Of a DNA stretch of 49,703 nucleotides, positions 26,602 through 36,197 are shown in pieces. Numbering within the stretch: position 1 is the first letter of the stretch; each line of letters begins with the position of its first letter. A program made the position numbers and the translations under genes. Below the pieces are notes generated by a model. The model was not told the DNA's origin. It did not search any database and saw nothing but the letters and a program-made list of their open reading frames with translations. This DNA is from an uncultured Bacteroidia bacterium (GTDB taxonomy: Bacteria; Bacteroidota; Bacteroidia; Bacteroidales; F082), in NCBI GenBank assembly GCA_902794155.1, contig CADBGN010000009.1:1-49703 (forward strand), in the 5' to 3' direction.

Positions 26602-28413
26602 TTAGTCGACGTTTTTATGCAGAAAAGAGTTCTCCCCGCTGATGCCGTTTTGGGAAGCCGAGTATTCCGACAATCCCTCATCAACGGGACTGATCTCTAC
26701 GTTGCGACGCAGGTAAGCCGGTTGGCTTTCCAATTCTTCCAAGCCACGTGCAGTCCTGAAGTTCACGCTCAAAGCGCGCAAACGCTGCTTCTTCAGCTGC
26801 TCCTTAGGGTCGGTCTCCTTTGCCTTCTTGGCCTCCAACACAGCAATCTCCTGCTCGGCTCTGGCCTGGGCTTCTTCCTTCGTCATGATGCGTGAGGTGA
26901 TTTCGAAGCCTTCGTCATCTCCACCATTTCCCGAACGGAAGGGATTGTCGAAAACCCTAACCACGGGACGCTCGTCGTCGTAACGGGACGATTGAGGTGC
27001 ATCGTAAATCGGTGCTGCAGGCGTAGGCTCGTTAACGGGATCGAAGAGCGGCTCATCATCAACGGATTGCTTACTGCTCTCAAGTGGTGTTTCGGCAGGC
27101 TCAACGGCCTTGGAATCGTTACTGCTTTCTATCGACATTTCGACCTGTTCTGGGATTTTAGATTCGGCAGGCTCAGTATCTTGAGACTCAGCTGAGGTGA
27201 ACAAGGAATGAACAGTCTTCTCGGGTTGTTCTACCTTGGGGAAAGCCGTTTCCACCTCGGTGGCGGCCACCGAGCCCACTGCCAGATGTGCAGGTTGAAC
27301 AGTGGTCTGAGCTTCCTCTTCCTTCACCTGACCGCTCAGGTCATACACTTTCTTTGGCTGGCCAGATTCATTGTTAGTGTTAGAGCCTTGCTTCTCGGCC
27401 AGCACAGCACTATAAGGCTTGGCATCGTGATTGAAGCCTGTGGCAATCAAGGTGACACTGAGTGCTTCGCCGAGACTTTCATCTGTACCGTTACCCCAAA
27501 TGACATCTGAATTGTTACCGCAGGCGTTTTGGGCAATTTCAAGAATCTCGTCAACTTCATCGAGTGAAACCTCATTGGTACCCGAAGTGATATAGAGCAA
27601 AATGTTTTTGGCACCTTCGATGTTCGAGTCGTTGAGCAAAGGCGAATGAATGGCATCCTTGATGGCCTTCTCAGCACGGCCCTCTCCTTCGGCGACACCC
27701 GAACCCATGATGGCCTTGCCGCTGTCTTTCATGACGGTCTTGACATCTTCAAAGTCTACGTTAACATAGCCAGGCACTGTGATGATCTCGGCAATACCTC
27801 GTGCAGCTGTAGCCAATACGTCGTCAGCCTTCTTGAAGGCCTCTGAGAGTTTCATGTTGCCATATTGGTCACGTAACTTGTCGGTACTGATAAGAATGAG
27901 TGTATCCACACACTTTTTCAGCTCATCGATACCTGCCAAAGCTTGTAACTTGCGGCGACGGCCTTCGCGTTCCATTGGCATAGTGACGATGCCCACGGTG
28001 AGGATACCTTTGTCTTTGGCCATTTTGGCCACGACAGGGGCAGCACCAGTACCCGTACCACCGCCCATACCAGCGGTGACAAACAACATCTTGGTGTTGT
28101 CGTCCATAAGGGCTTCTATCTCATCGCGGCTCATCTCGGCGGCTTCGCGACCAATGTTAGGGTCATTACCAGCACCCAACTCACGTTTGCCAAGATGAAC
28201 GGTAGTCTTCACGCGGCTCTTCAACAAAGCCTGATGGTCAGTGTTGCAAAGAACAAAGTCAACGCCTTGGATGCCTTCTTCCATCATGTGGTTAACGGCA
28301 TTGCCGCCGCCACCACCGACACCAACGACTTTGATATAGTTGGGTTTCTCCACGTCAACGGGTTTGAACAACTCGTCCTGGGCGTTTTGGTTAGTCATGT
28401 AATCTTCTGCCAT
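26602..28413 (-). CDS. ftsZ: Cell division protein FtsZ
   Basis: 603 residues. The tubulin-like GTPase forms the division ring. The GTP-binding loop GGGTGTG is at residues 117-123, and VVGVGGGGGNAV near 29-40 marks the first nucleotide-binding strand. The globular domain ends near residue 335. A long acidic, Pro/Ser-rich linker of about 230 residues follows. The final conserved tail (AYLRRNV ... SFLHKNVD) is the Bacteroidota C-terminal peptide that contacts FtsA. The protein is longer than the roughly 400 residues of many bacteria because of the linker. It is the last gene of the dcw cluster, 20 nt after ftsA. Confidence 0.96.
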   Translation of the reverse strand: MAEDYMTNQNAQDELFKPVDVEKPNYIKVVGVGGGGGNAVNHMMEEGIQGVDFVLCNTDHQALLKSRVKTTVHLGKRELGAGNDPNIGREAAEMSRDEIEALMDDNTKMLFVTAGMGGGTGTGAAPVVAKMAKDKGILTVGIVTMPMEREGRRRKLQALAGIDELKKCVDTLILISTDKLRDQYGNMKLSEAFKKADDVLATAARGIAEIITVPGYVNVDFEDVKTVMKDSGKAIMGSGVAEGEGRAEKAIKDAIHSPLLNDSNIEGAKNILLYITSGTNEVSLDEVDEILEIAQNACGNNSDVIWGNGTDESLGEALSVTLIATGFNHDAKPYSAVLAEKQGSNTNNESGQPKKVYDLSGQVKEEEAQTTVQPAHLAVGSVAATEVETAFPKVEQPEKTVHSLFTSAESQDTEPAESKIPEQVEMSIESSNDSKAVEPAETPLESSKQSVDDEPLFDPVNEPTPAAPIYDAPQSSRYDDERPVVRVFDNPFRSGNGGDDEGFEITSRIMTKEEAQARAEQEIAVLEAKKAKETDPKEQLKKQRLRALSVNFRTARGLEELESQPAYLRRNVEISPVDEGLSEYSASQNGISGENSFLHKNVD

Positions 28414-28432
28414 TGTCTTTCGGTTTAGAGGG

Positions 28433-29797
28433 TTATTCGATGTTGTCGGGAGTAAAGAATTCAGTGAATGTAGTTACGATTTTTTTCAAATCGACACCTT
28501 TTTTCTTTTTCTTTTTATCCTCAGTATCTTCTTTTTCAATAACGACATCTTCCGCGTCGGGAGTCTCAAGGATAGTCTCAGCCTTGGGTTGGGGCTCATG
28601 ACGCGTCGCTTCAGCCGCTTTCGAGACTCTCAGATACTCGTCATGCTCCATTCGGGCTATGGTTTCGATAACGATGCCGATACCTGTAGAATACATCGGG
28701 CTTGACATCTCCTTCATCTCGGTTTGGTTGAGGTGTTCGTTGGGATAGCCAATGCGCACCTCCAAGCCGGTCTTAAACTCGGCCAGTTGTTGGATGTGCT
28801 TCATCATGGCACCACCGCCCGTCAGCACAATGCCGGCGATAAGTTGATTGTCAGTCTTGGCCTTTTGGATTTCGTAGTTGACGAGTTCAAAGATTTCCTC
28901 CAAACGGGCCTGGATGATGTGGGCCAAGTTCTTGAATGAGATTTCTTTGGGGTCTCTGCCACGGATACCTGGGATGGAGACTACCTCGTCGTCGCGGTTT
29001 TCGCTGGCCAACGCCGAGCCAAACTTCACGTTCACCTCTTCAGCGTAGTGCTTGATGATGGAGCAACCCGAGCAGATGTCTTCCGTGATGATGTTACCGC
29101 CAAACGGGATTACTGCCGTGTGCTGTATTTTCTTGTCCTTGAAGATGGCAATGTCGGTTGTGCCACCGCCGATGTCGACAAGTACCACGCCAGCATCTTT
29201 TTCCTCATCATCGAGGACGGCTTGGGCCGAGGCAATAGGTTCAAGGATCATGTAGTCCATGTCCAAGCCTGCACTCTGGATGCACTTGACGATGTTTTTG
29301 GCCGCTGAGGTCTGGCCGATGATGACATGGAAATTGGCCTCAATCTTGCTGCCCAGCATTCCCACAGGGTTGCCTGCCAGCTCGCCATCCACGTATGTGT
29401 CCTGACGAATGACGTCGATGATTTCCTCACCAGGCGTCATGTTGATTTTAAAAGTGTCGTTACGCAGACGCTCCAGCTCGGCCTCCGAGATCTCGGTCTC
29501 ATGGTTGTCACGCATCATGACGCCACGGTGTTGCAGGCTCTTGATATGCTGACCGGCGATGCCCACGCTGACTCGATTGATTTCGACGCCCGATTGGTCG
29601 GAGGCTTGCTTGACTGCCGTCTTGATGGCCTCGACGGTGTCAAAGATGTTGGTGACCACGCCACGTCGTACACCTGTGGACACGGTTTTGCCGTATCCTA
29701 AGATTTCAATTTTTCCATTTTCAGACTTACGGCCCACGATGCATGCCACTTTGGTGGTGCCGATGTCTAATCCGACGATGATTTTTCCTTCACTCAT
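28433..29797 (-). CDS. ftsA: Cell division protein FtsA
   Basis: 454 residues. The actin-like ATPase ties FtsZ to the membrane. The phosphate-1 loop VGLDIGTTKVACIVG is at the N-terminus, the second in VVLVDIGGGTTDIA and an adenosine motif in AGIVLTGGGAMMKH. The C-terminus is lysine-rich (KKKKKG near the end) followed by a short amphipathic segment (LKKIVTTFTEFF) that fits a membrane-targeting helix. It starts 4 nt after ftsQ. Confidence 0.95.
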   Translation of the reverse strand: MSEGKIIVGLDIGTTKVACIVGRKSENGKIEILGYGKTVSTGVRRGVVTNIFDTVEAIKTAVKQASDQSGVEINRVSVGIAGQHIKSLQHRGVMMRDNHETEISEAELERLRNDTFKINMTPGEEIIDVIRQDTYVDGELAGNPVGMLGSKIEANFHVIIGQTSAAKNIVKCIQSAGLDMDYMILEPIASAQAVLDDEEKDAGVVLVDIGGGTTDIAIFKDKKIQHTAVIPFGGNIITEDICSGCSIIKHYAEEVNVKFGSALASENRDDEVVSIPGIRGRDPKEISFKNLAHIIQARLEEIFELVNYEIQKAKTDNQLIAGIVLTGGGAMMKHIQQLAEFKTGLEVRIGYPNEHLNQTEMKEMSSPMYSTGIGIVIETIARMEHDEYLRVSKAAEATRHEPQPKAETILETPDAEDVVIEKEDTEDKKKKKKGVDLKKIVTTFTEFFTPDNIE

Positions 29798-29801
29798 AAC
29801 A

Positions 29802-30566
29802 TTATCGTTTTGTACAGACTATTTGTTTTTTGTAGTTTAAATTGATGCTTTTCATGTTCTTTAGTTCATGGCTGTCGATACGCTGTTTCATAAAGATTTC
29901 CAAGCGTCTCAGTTTGTCGGCAGCATCACAGGTGTCACCTACAATTACCCTACCTCCAAAGCCCTTCACGGTCAGTTCAAACTGGTCCTTTTTATTGCAA
30001 TACAACTGCCCGACGCATTGGCTCACAAAGTCATTCTCTTCGATTGCCTCACACCAATGAAGGGCATTGAGCAAATTACGATCACTGTCGAGGGTATCGA
30101 TAAGCTGATAGGTGAGCGAATCACTCCTAAGATCGAAGTTACCACTAGCCACCAGCACGTAGGGTGTGTAAATAGGACAAATAGGAACAACAACTCCATT
30201 GCGGGTGACGTAAACAGAATGTCCTTCCTTGCCATATACCCTAAACCAAGGCTCATACTCCTTGTAGCTCACATTGAGAGTGCCATCAAGGTCAACGTAG
30301 GAGGCGCTACTCTCAACCCACGAGTTGTCGTCCATTATTTTATGGACGGCCAGCATATCGATGGTGCCGATGTTTTTGTTACTGCAAATATGCTGAATCT
30401 CATCGTGCAAGAGGGTCTTTCTCACAAAACCCGTATCGGTAGAAGGAATCAGTTGTATCGACTTCAAAGGCTTATGCAGATAGTCCTCTCTGGCGAAGAC
30501 GAACAGGACAATGAGTCCAGCAGCCGTGACGACCCACAACAATATGCTTAATATCTTCTTTACCAT
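29802..30566 (-). CDS. ftsQ: Cell division protein FtsQ/DivIB
   Basis: 254 residues. One N-terminal transmembrane helix (ILSILLWVVTAAGLIVLFVF) is followed by a POTRA-like and beta domain with WVESSASYVDLDGTLNVSY. FtsQ links early and late divisome proteins in the periplasm. Its identity rests on topology and on its position between murC and ftsA; it overlaps the murC stop by 7 nt. Confidence 0.88.
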   Translation of the reverse strand: MVKKILSILLWVVTAAGLIVLFVFAREDYLHKPLKSIQLIPSTDTGFVRKTLLHDEIQHICSNKNIGTIDMLAVHKIMDDNSWVESSASYVDLDGTLNVSYKEYEPWFRVYGKEGHSVYVTRNGVVVPICPIYTPYVLVASGNFDLRSDSLTYQLIDTLDSDRNLLNALHWCEAIEENDFVSQCVGQLYCNKKDQFELTVKGFGGRVIVGDTCDAADKLRRLEIFMKQRIDSHELKNMKSINLNYKKQIVCTKR

Positions 30567-31900
30567 GTCTTTATCATTTCTTCAAGAGGTTCAACAAAAC
30601 GGTCGATGTCGCCGGCACCCATGGTGATGAGCAATTCTGGCTTCTCTCTTTCAATCAGGCTCACCAACTCCGCCTTCGAGCAGATCTTCTTGTCGGCAAG
30701 CTGCACTTTCTCCAATAAGGCCGCCGAAGTGATGCCCTCAATGGGCTTTTCGCGGGCGGGATAGATGTCCAATAAGATGAGCTCATCTGCCAATGCCAAT
30801 ACAGAGGCAAACTCATCCATGAAGTCGCGCGAGCGGCTGAAGAGATGAGGTTGGAAGACCAAAGTGATGCGTTTGCCAGCATAAGAGGATTTCACCGCGG
30901 TCAGGCAGGAACGAATCTCCTCAGGATGATGAGCATAATCATCTATATAGCAATATTTTTCGTTGTTCACGCGGATGTCGAAACGGCGCTTTACACCTTT
31001 GAAACAGGAAAGAGCCTCGGCTATGGCGTGAGGCGCCAGTCCTGCATGACGAGCAGCAATGAAAGCCGCAGTGGCGTTCAACACATTATGGTTGCCAGCC
31101 ATGGGCAACCTGACTTCCGTCTTTTGTCCTTCGCCATAAATGAGGAAGTCGGTGGTGCCCTTTTCCGATTTGACGACCTCGGCACGATAGTCGCAAGCCT
31201 CACCGAAGCCAAAACGCACGCTGTTTTCCACTTCGACGGCAAGGCCTTCCTTCACGATGACCATATCATGTGTCAGATGTGCGAAGTCATTGAAGCCGGC
31301 TACAACGTGTTGCCAATCTCCGTAAATGTCAAGATGATCCGCATCGATGGAGTTGATGATGCTGACCTCAGGATGCAGATGCAGGAAGGAGCGGTCAAAC
31401 TCATCAGCTTCGACGACCAAAGTACTCTCCTTGACCTCACTAAGCAACAAGTTGCTGTTAAAGTTGTTAGCGATGCCGCCGATGAAGGCAGTGGTATCCA
31501 CTCCACAATGGTTCAAAATGTGGGCCACCATGGCCGTGGTGGTGGTCTTGCCGTGCGTTCCTGCCACGGCAATGGTGAAATGTCCCTCCGTGACTTTGCC
31601 CAAGGCCTCCGAACGTTTCATGATGGGCAAGTTGCGTTGGCGCAAGGCCTCAAATTCCATGAGGTCGCGAGGCACGGCCGGGGTATATACGACAAAGTCG
31701 ATGAGGGCGGGCAATAGATTGGGTTGATCTTCATAATGGATTGCCACGCCCTCTGTCTCCAACTGTCGCGTCAACGGGGAAGGTGTACGGTCATAGCCGG
31801 CCACGGTGCAGCCCTGGCTGTGGTAATAGCGGGCCAAAGCGCTCATGCCGATGCCGCCGATACCTAACATATAGATTGTATGTCCTTCTCCGTTGTTCAT
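30560..31900 (-). CDS. murC: UDP-N-acetylmuramate--L-alanine ligase MurC
   Basis: 446 residues. It adds L-Ala to UDP-MurNAc using ATP. The Rossmann motif GIGGIGMSALA is at residues 13-23, the ATP loop GTHGKTT at 114-120, and the C-terminal substrate motif DDYAHHPEEI further on. It directly abuts murG (stop at 31901). Confidence 0.95.
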   Translation of the reverse strand: MNNGEGHTIYMLGIGGIGMSALARYYHSQGCTVAGYDRTPSPLTRQLETEGVAIHYEDQPNLLPALIDFVVYTPAVPRDLMEFEALRQRNLPIMKRSEALGKVTEGHFTIAVAGTHGKTTTTAMVAHILNHCGVDTTAFIGGIANNFNSNLLLSEVKESTLVVEADEFDRSFLHLHPEVSIINSIDADHLDIYGDWQHVVAGFNDFAHLTHDMVIVKEGLAVEVENSVRFGFGEACDYRAEVVKSEKGTTDFLIYGEGQKTEVRLPMAGNHNVLNATAAFIAARHAGLAPHAIAEALSCFKGVKRRFDIRVNNEKYCYIDDYAHHPEEIRSCLTAVKSSYAGKRITLVFQPHLFSRSRDFMDEFASVLALADELILLDIYPAREKPIEGITSAALLEKVQLADKKICSKAELVSLIEREKPELLITMGAGDIDRFVEPLEEMIKTW

Positions 31901-33001
31901 TTATGATTCAATAGCTTTAATAATCTGATCTACAATGTCATCGGCGGCGTTCGGGCGGGCGAACTTGCCTATGTTTTCACTTAGTTTGGCTTGCAAGGCC
32001 TTGTCGTCCTTTAACTTGAACAAGGCGGGGACAAGCTCCTTTTCAGCCTCGGCGTTGCGCACCATGAGGGCGGCTTCAGCTTCGACGAGCTGTTGGGCGT
32101 TTTTGGTCTGATGGTCCTCGGCGGCGGTGGGCAGCGGCACGAAGATGACGGGCTTCCGCACTAGAGCCAACTCGGAAATCGACATGGCACCGGCACGCGA
32201 GATGACCACGTCGGCCAAACCGTAAGCCAAATCCATGCGATCGATGAAAACGGTGGGCTTCACTTGATCTTCCAAGCCCAAGGTCCTCACCTCAGTCTGT
32301 GCTTGGTTGATATACGTCTTGCCCGTCTGCCAGATGAGCTGCAAGTCGCTATCCTTGAAGGCGGCCAACTGGGCACTGATGCCCTTGTTGATACCCAATG
32401 CGCCTTGGCTGCCACCCACCAACAAGGCAACGGGTTTATTCGCGTCAAGGTTGAAGAACACGGCGGCTTCCTCACGGGTGCCGTTGAGGGTGATGTTGGC
32501 CCTCAAAGGGTTGCCTGTAAAGTGGATCTTCTCGGCAGGGAACCATTGGTCAAGGTGGTCATAGGCAACACAGATGGCCTTGGCCTTCTTGCCCACGTTG
32601 CGGTTGGTCTTACCTGGATAGGAGTTCTGTTCCTGTATGACGGTGGGGATGCCGAGATAATTGGCCCCCATCAAGGTAGGACCACTGGCAAAGCCGCCCA
32701 CGCCGATCACTACGTCGGGCTTGAAACGCTTCAAGACGGCGATGGCATGATTGATGCTACTCGTAAGCTTCAATGGCAGCAAGAGCGACTTGATGTCTCT
32801 GGTCATGCCACTGATCCAAAGGCCCTCAATACGATATCCCGCCTTGGGCACACGTTCCATCTCCATACGGCCTTTAGCGCCGATAAAGAGGATGTCAGCC
32901 TTGGGGAATCTCCGCTTCAAGGCATCTGCAATGGCGATGGCGGGAAAAATATGGCCGCCCGTACCACCGCCACTAATCACGACTTTCAGGTTCTCTTTCA
33001 T
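31901..33001 (-). CDS. murG: UDP-GlcNAc:lipid I GlcNAc transferase MurG
   Basis: 366 residues. It converts lipid I to lipid II on the inner face of the membrane. The N-terminal SGGGTGGHIFPAIAIAD is diagnostic, with GGSQGALGIN and VISRAGAMSISEL in the C-terminal nucleotide-sugar domain. It overlaps the end of ftsW by 29 nt. Confidence 0.96.
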   Translation of the reverse strand: MKENLKVVISGGGTGGHIFPAIAIADALKRRFPKADILFIGAKGRMEMERVPKAGYRIEGLWISGMTRDIKSLLLPLKLTSSINHAIAVLKRFKPDVVIGVGGFASGPTLMGANYLGIPTVIQEQNSYPGKTNRNVGKKAKAICVAYDHLDQWFPAEKIHFTGNPLRANITLNGTREEAAVFFNLDANKPVALLVGGSQGALGINKGISAQLAAFKDSDLQLIWQTGKTYINQAQTEVRTLGLEDQVKPTVFIDRMDLAYGLADVVISRAGAMSISELALVRKPVIFVPLPTAAEDHQTKNAQQLVEAEAALMVRNAEAEKELVPALFKLKDDKALQAKLSENIGKFARPNAADDIVDQIIKAIES

Positions 33002-34271
33002 CTTCAGTAGTATCAGTTGTTTCCGTTATGGCTTGTATTTCTTGTTCTTTATTCATTTCCTCGTCATCCATGCTTCGCGTGACACTCAAGATCATGCCAA
33101 TGATGAGGCCCGTGGCCATCAACGATGTACCGCCCATACTCACCAAGGGCAATGGCTGTCCTGTGACTGGCAACAACCCTATGGAAACACCCATATTGAT
33201 CATGGCCTGCAGGATGACCAAGAAACCCAATCCAAAGGCCATTAGGGCACCGAAGGTGAGCGGACGTTTGATGACAATGCGCAACACCCTTGTGAATAGG
33301 ATCACATAGAGCAACAACACGACGATTCCTCCAATGAGTCCATACTCCTCCACGATGATGGCATAGATGAAGTCGGAATAGGGATGCGGCAAGAAATTGC
33401 GCTGCTGACTCTTGCCGGGGCCTTTGCCGAAGATAGAACTCGAAGCCACCGCAATATCGGCGTAGGTGCGTTGCATGTGCTTATCGTCGAAAGGATCCAC
33501 ATTCTCCTTGTCCTCTCCCATCGACTTCAGGCGGTTAGCCCAAGTCTGGATACGGTTTTGCTTTTCCTTGTACTCCTTGCTGGTGTCGCCTCTGGCAATG
33601 GCTTCCTGTTGGGCTTTCGCATTATGGCTATTCTGTATGCTGGTCTTCACGACATCGAAGCTCAGATAGGCACCCATGCCGATGACGCACAACCCCACCA
33701 AGGCCATGATGTGCAGGAACTTCACCCTGCCGATGAACAGCAGCACCATGCACACGGCAATCAGGATGACAGCAGTCGAGAGGTTCTCGGAGAAGATCAA
33801 GGCGGCGGTGAGCAGGATGGGTACCGCCAGTTTGATGAGAAAGTCTTTGAACTTATACACCGACCCTTCCATCATGATGATCTGGCGGGCCAGATAAGTG
33901 ATCAAGATAATCTTGGCCAACTCGCTGGGCTGGAAAGAGAATCCACCAAGGTTGATAGACCGGCTGGCATCATTGATGTTGCGGCCAAACACCAAGGTAT
34001 AGAGCAACAAAGCCAAACAGGGTATCATGAGTAAAAGAGCAATTTTTGCATAACGCTTGTAGTTGATCCTTGAGCCCAAAATCATCATCAAGAAGCCAAA
34101 GAGCAGCATACCCAAGTGTTTCATCACCACACGCCCCGTGTTGCCCTCGTATTTCGAAACCGCCAAAGCACTGGTGGCACTATATACGACAATCAACGAG
34201 ATGACGCCCAAAATCAACGCCACGATCCAAATTACCTTATCGCCTTTCAATATTTTATTGATGACATTCAT
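32973..34271 (-). CDS. ftsW: SEDS peptidoglycan polymerase/lipid II protein FtsW
   Basis: 432 residues with about ten transmembrane helices. SEDS marks include GGFSFQPSELAKI, the PHPYSDFIYAIIVEEYGLIG loop and the conserved C-terminal GQPLPLVSMGGTS. FtsW polymerises glycan with its partner PBP during septation. A charged C-terminal tail rich in Glu and Thr is cytoplasmic. Its start overlaps the murD-fragment stop by 17 nt, so the two are probably translationally coupled. Confidence 0.95.
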   Translation of the reverse strand: MNVINKILKGDKVIWIVALILGVISLIVVYSATSALAVSKYEGNTGRVVMKHLGMLLFGFLMMILGSRINYKRYAKIALLLMIPCLALLLYTLVFGRNINDASRSINLGGFSFQPSELAKIILITYLARQIIMMEGSVYKFKDFLIKLAVPILLTAALIFSENLSTAVILIAVCMVLLFIGRVKFLHIMALVGLCVIGMGAYLSFDVVKTSIQNSHNAKAQQEAIARGDTSKEYKEKQNRIQTWANRLKSMGEDKENVDPFDDKHMQRTYADIAVASSSIFGKGPGKSQQRNFLPHPYSDFIYAIIVEEYGLIGGIVVLLLYVILFTRVLRIVIKRPLTFGALMAFGLGFLVILQAMINMGVSIGLLPVTGQPLPLVSMGGTSLMATGLIIGMILSVTRSMDDEEMNKEQEIQAITETTDTTEDEREPESRD

Positions 34272-34818
34272 GTTCCATTCTCCTTACATTTTCCGTGAAT
34301 TGAGTACCACGCTCAGCATAGGTCTCCCCCGTCGCCGACTTGCAGGCAGGTGAAAACAACACGATGTCGTCGTCGTGTGCCAGCAATGCAGCCAAGTTGA
34401 CGGCCTTGTCAAGGCTCTCCACTTCAAACAATTCCGCGATATCTTTATGGAAAGTTCTCTTTAACTTACCATTGTCCTGGCCAATGCAAACCATGGCTCT
34501 CACCTTCTGCTTCACCACTTTCTTAAGATCCTTGAAATCGATGCTGCTATCATCGCCACCAGCAATCCAAACAACGGGCTTCACGATGTTTTGGAAAGTG
34601 AACCAAGTAGCATTCACATTCTCTGCACGCGAGTCGTCGTAATACATTACGCCATTGATGGTAGTGACGTATTCCTGTCGATGATCGACCGTATTCAAAT
34701 CACTAAGACTCAGCTTGATATGCTCTTTCCTGATTTGCAAAACCTTGGACGATATGCCATCCACCATGGTGGTAGGATGTTTTAGTCTCGTGTTCGTTAT
34801 TTCTTCGTAATATGTCAT
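34255..34818 (-). CDS. Truncated MurD: C-terminal Mur-ligase domain only
   Basis: 187 residues against about 445 for full MurD. It starts near the end of the central domain (KVLQIRKEHIKLSLSD) and covers domain 3 (NGVMYYDDSRAEN, WIAGGDDSSIDF, VCIGQDNGKLKR, LFSPACKSATGE). The nucleotide-binding N-terminal domain and the ATP loop GTxGKT are missing. Two sites differ from the usual MurD pattern: DSKATN reads DSRAEN and SPACASxDxF reads SPACKSATGE, one residue shorter. In-frame stops lie just upstream of the ATG. The frame is intact and overlaps ftsW, so it is probably expressed. It could be a decaying gene, one half of a split enzyme or a repurposed domain. Confidence 0.8.
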   Translation of the reverse strand: MTYYEEITNTRLKHPTTMVDGISSKVLQIRKEHIKLSLSDLNTVDHRQEYVTTINGVMYYDDSRAENVNATWFTFQNIVKPVVWIAGGDDSSIDFKDLKKVVKQKVRAMVCIGQDNGKLKRTFHKDIAELFEVESLDKAVNLAALLAHDDDIVLFSPACKSATGETYAERGTQFTENVRRMEHECHQ

Positions 34819-34829
34819 CTATTTAGTTA

Positions 34830-34908
34830 TCAGTTGTTCAGTTATTCAGTTGTTCAGTTGTCGTTTTGCGTCATCGCATGGAATCGTCATCGCGAAGCAC
34901 GAAGCGAT
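34830..34908. repeat. Short tandem and hairpin repeats between mraY and the murD fragment
   Basis: At 34830-34860 four 8-nt units of the type TCAGTTGT run in tandem. At 34889-34908 ATCGC and GCGAT form a hairpin within a CATCGCGAAGCACGAAGCG tract of a kind common between genes in Bacteroidota. The rest of the 98-nt gap is AT-rich. This sits where the missing MurD N-terminus would be encoded, so it may mark a deletion scar. Confidence 0.6.
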
Positions 34909-34916
34909 CCAGGGGG

Positions 34917-36194
34917 TTATCTTATCTTAAACGTTATCAATGTAAAAGCAGCCAACAATATCGTGACGATCCAGAATCGGATGGTGATCTTCACCTCATG
35001 GTGAACTGTGTTGTGACCTTCACCATGTCCCTTGAAGGTGACAGTGCTATTGGGCCATGCCTTCTTAAAGTCACTATAGCTCGTTCTGAAGTGGTCGTGT
35101 AAGGGACCTTTCTTCCAAATACGGTGTTTCTTGCCTGTCTTGACAAAACGCTTCACGTCCAAATCGGAGAGGATCTCGAAGAGGAACACACCGCAGAGCA
35201 AAGGCAACAACAACTCCTTATGCATGATGATGGCCGAAACCGCAATGATGCCACCAATGGTCAGGCTGCCCGTGTCGCCCATGAAGATTTGCGCCGGGAA
35301 AGAGTTGAACCACAAAAAGCCGATAAGTGCACCCATAAAAGCACCCAAGAATACAACAAGTTCTTCACTTCCAGGTATATACATCAAATTGAAATAACTC
35401 GCCGTGACTGCATTACTGGAGATATAAGCCAAGATGAGCAAGGTGAGTCCTATGATGGCCGAGTTGCCCGAAGCCATGCCGTCCATACCATCGTTGAGGT
35501 TGGAGCCATTGGATACTGCTGCTACGATGAAAACGGTGAGCAGCACCAGGAATACCCATGCCAAGTTATACATCCACTTCTCTCCAGCCCATTTGAACAA
35601 GTCTGCATAGTTGAGATTATGGTTCTTCACGAAAGGAATAGTGGTCTTGGTCGACTTCACGTCAGGACTCTTTACCACCACTTCCTTGTTGTCCTCAATC
35701 TTCACTTGAACGGTTTCGTTGATCTGTACTGCAGGGCTGAAACGCAAGGTCAGGCCAACAAGCAGACCCAAGAGAATCTGACCACCCAACTTCACTGCGG
35801 GCTTCAAGCCGTCTTTCTTGTGTTTGAAAGTCTTGGTGTAGTCGTCGGCAAAGCCCAAGAAACCTAAAATCAACGTAGTGGCTATCATCAGGAGGGTGTA
35901 GACGCTATGGAGTTTGCAAACCAACAACACCGGAATGAGGATGGCAGCAATGATAATGACGCCACCCATGGTAGGCACACCCACTTTCTTGGTATTGTAA
36001 GGATCGATTGACGCGTCACGCTGGGTTTCGGTGATCTTCTTACGCTTCAACATCTTGATGAACCAATTGCCGAACCACACTGCCACCACCAACGAGAGGA
36101 TGACCGCGATGGCAGCACGGAAAGTAACGTAGTTAAACACGCCCGCACCCGGGAAATCGCATTCTTGCAGATAATTGAACAGATAGTATAACAT
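34917..36194 (-). CDS. mraY: Phospho-MurNAc-pentapeptide translocase MraY
   Basis: 425 residues, polytopic. It makes lipid I on undecaprenyl phosphate. Signatures are GFADDYTKTFKHKKDGL, the NLNDGMDGMASG loop and FMGDTGSLTIGG; the acidic residues are those of the active site. It is about 60 residues longer than enterobacterial MraY because of an insert with KIEDNKEVVVKSPDVK near the middle. It starts 3 nt after murE. The murD function would normally be encoded right downstream. Confidence 0.96.
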   Translation of the reverse strand: MLYYLFNYLQECDFPGAGVFNYVTFRAAIAVILSLVVAVWFGNWFIKMLKRKKITETQRDASIDPYNTKKVGVPTMGGVIIIAAILIPVLLVCKLHSVYTLLMIATTLILGFLGFADDYTKTFKHKKDGLKPAVKLGGQILLGLLVGLTLRFSPAVQINETVQVKIEDNKEVVVKSPDVKSTKTTIPFVKNHNLNYADLFKWAGEKWMYNLAWVFLVLLTVFIVAAVSNGSNLNDGMDGMASGNSAIIGLTLLILAYISSNAVTASYFNLMYIPGSEELVVFLGAFMGALIGFLWFNSFPAQIFMGDTGSLTIGGIIAVSAIIMHKELLLPLLCGVFLFEILSDLDVKRFVKTGKKHRIWKKGPLHDHFRTSYSDFKKAWPNSTVTFKGHGEGHNTVHHEVKITIRFWIVTILLAAFTLITFKIR

Positions 36195-36197
36195 GGC

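Noticed and set aside
34255-34818. Simple frameshift explaining the short murD
   Set aside because: No MurD N-terminal coding is present in any frame between mraY and this ORF; the 98-nt gap is too short to hold it.
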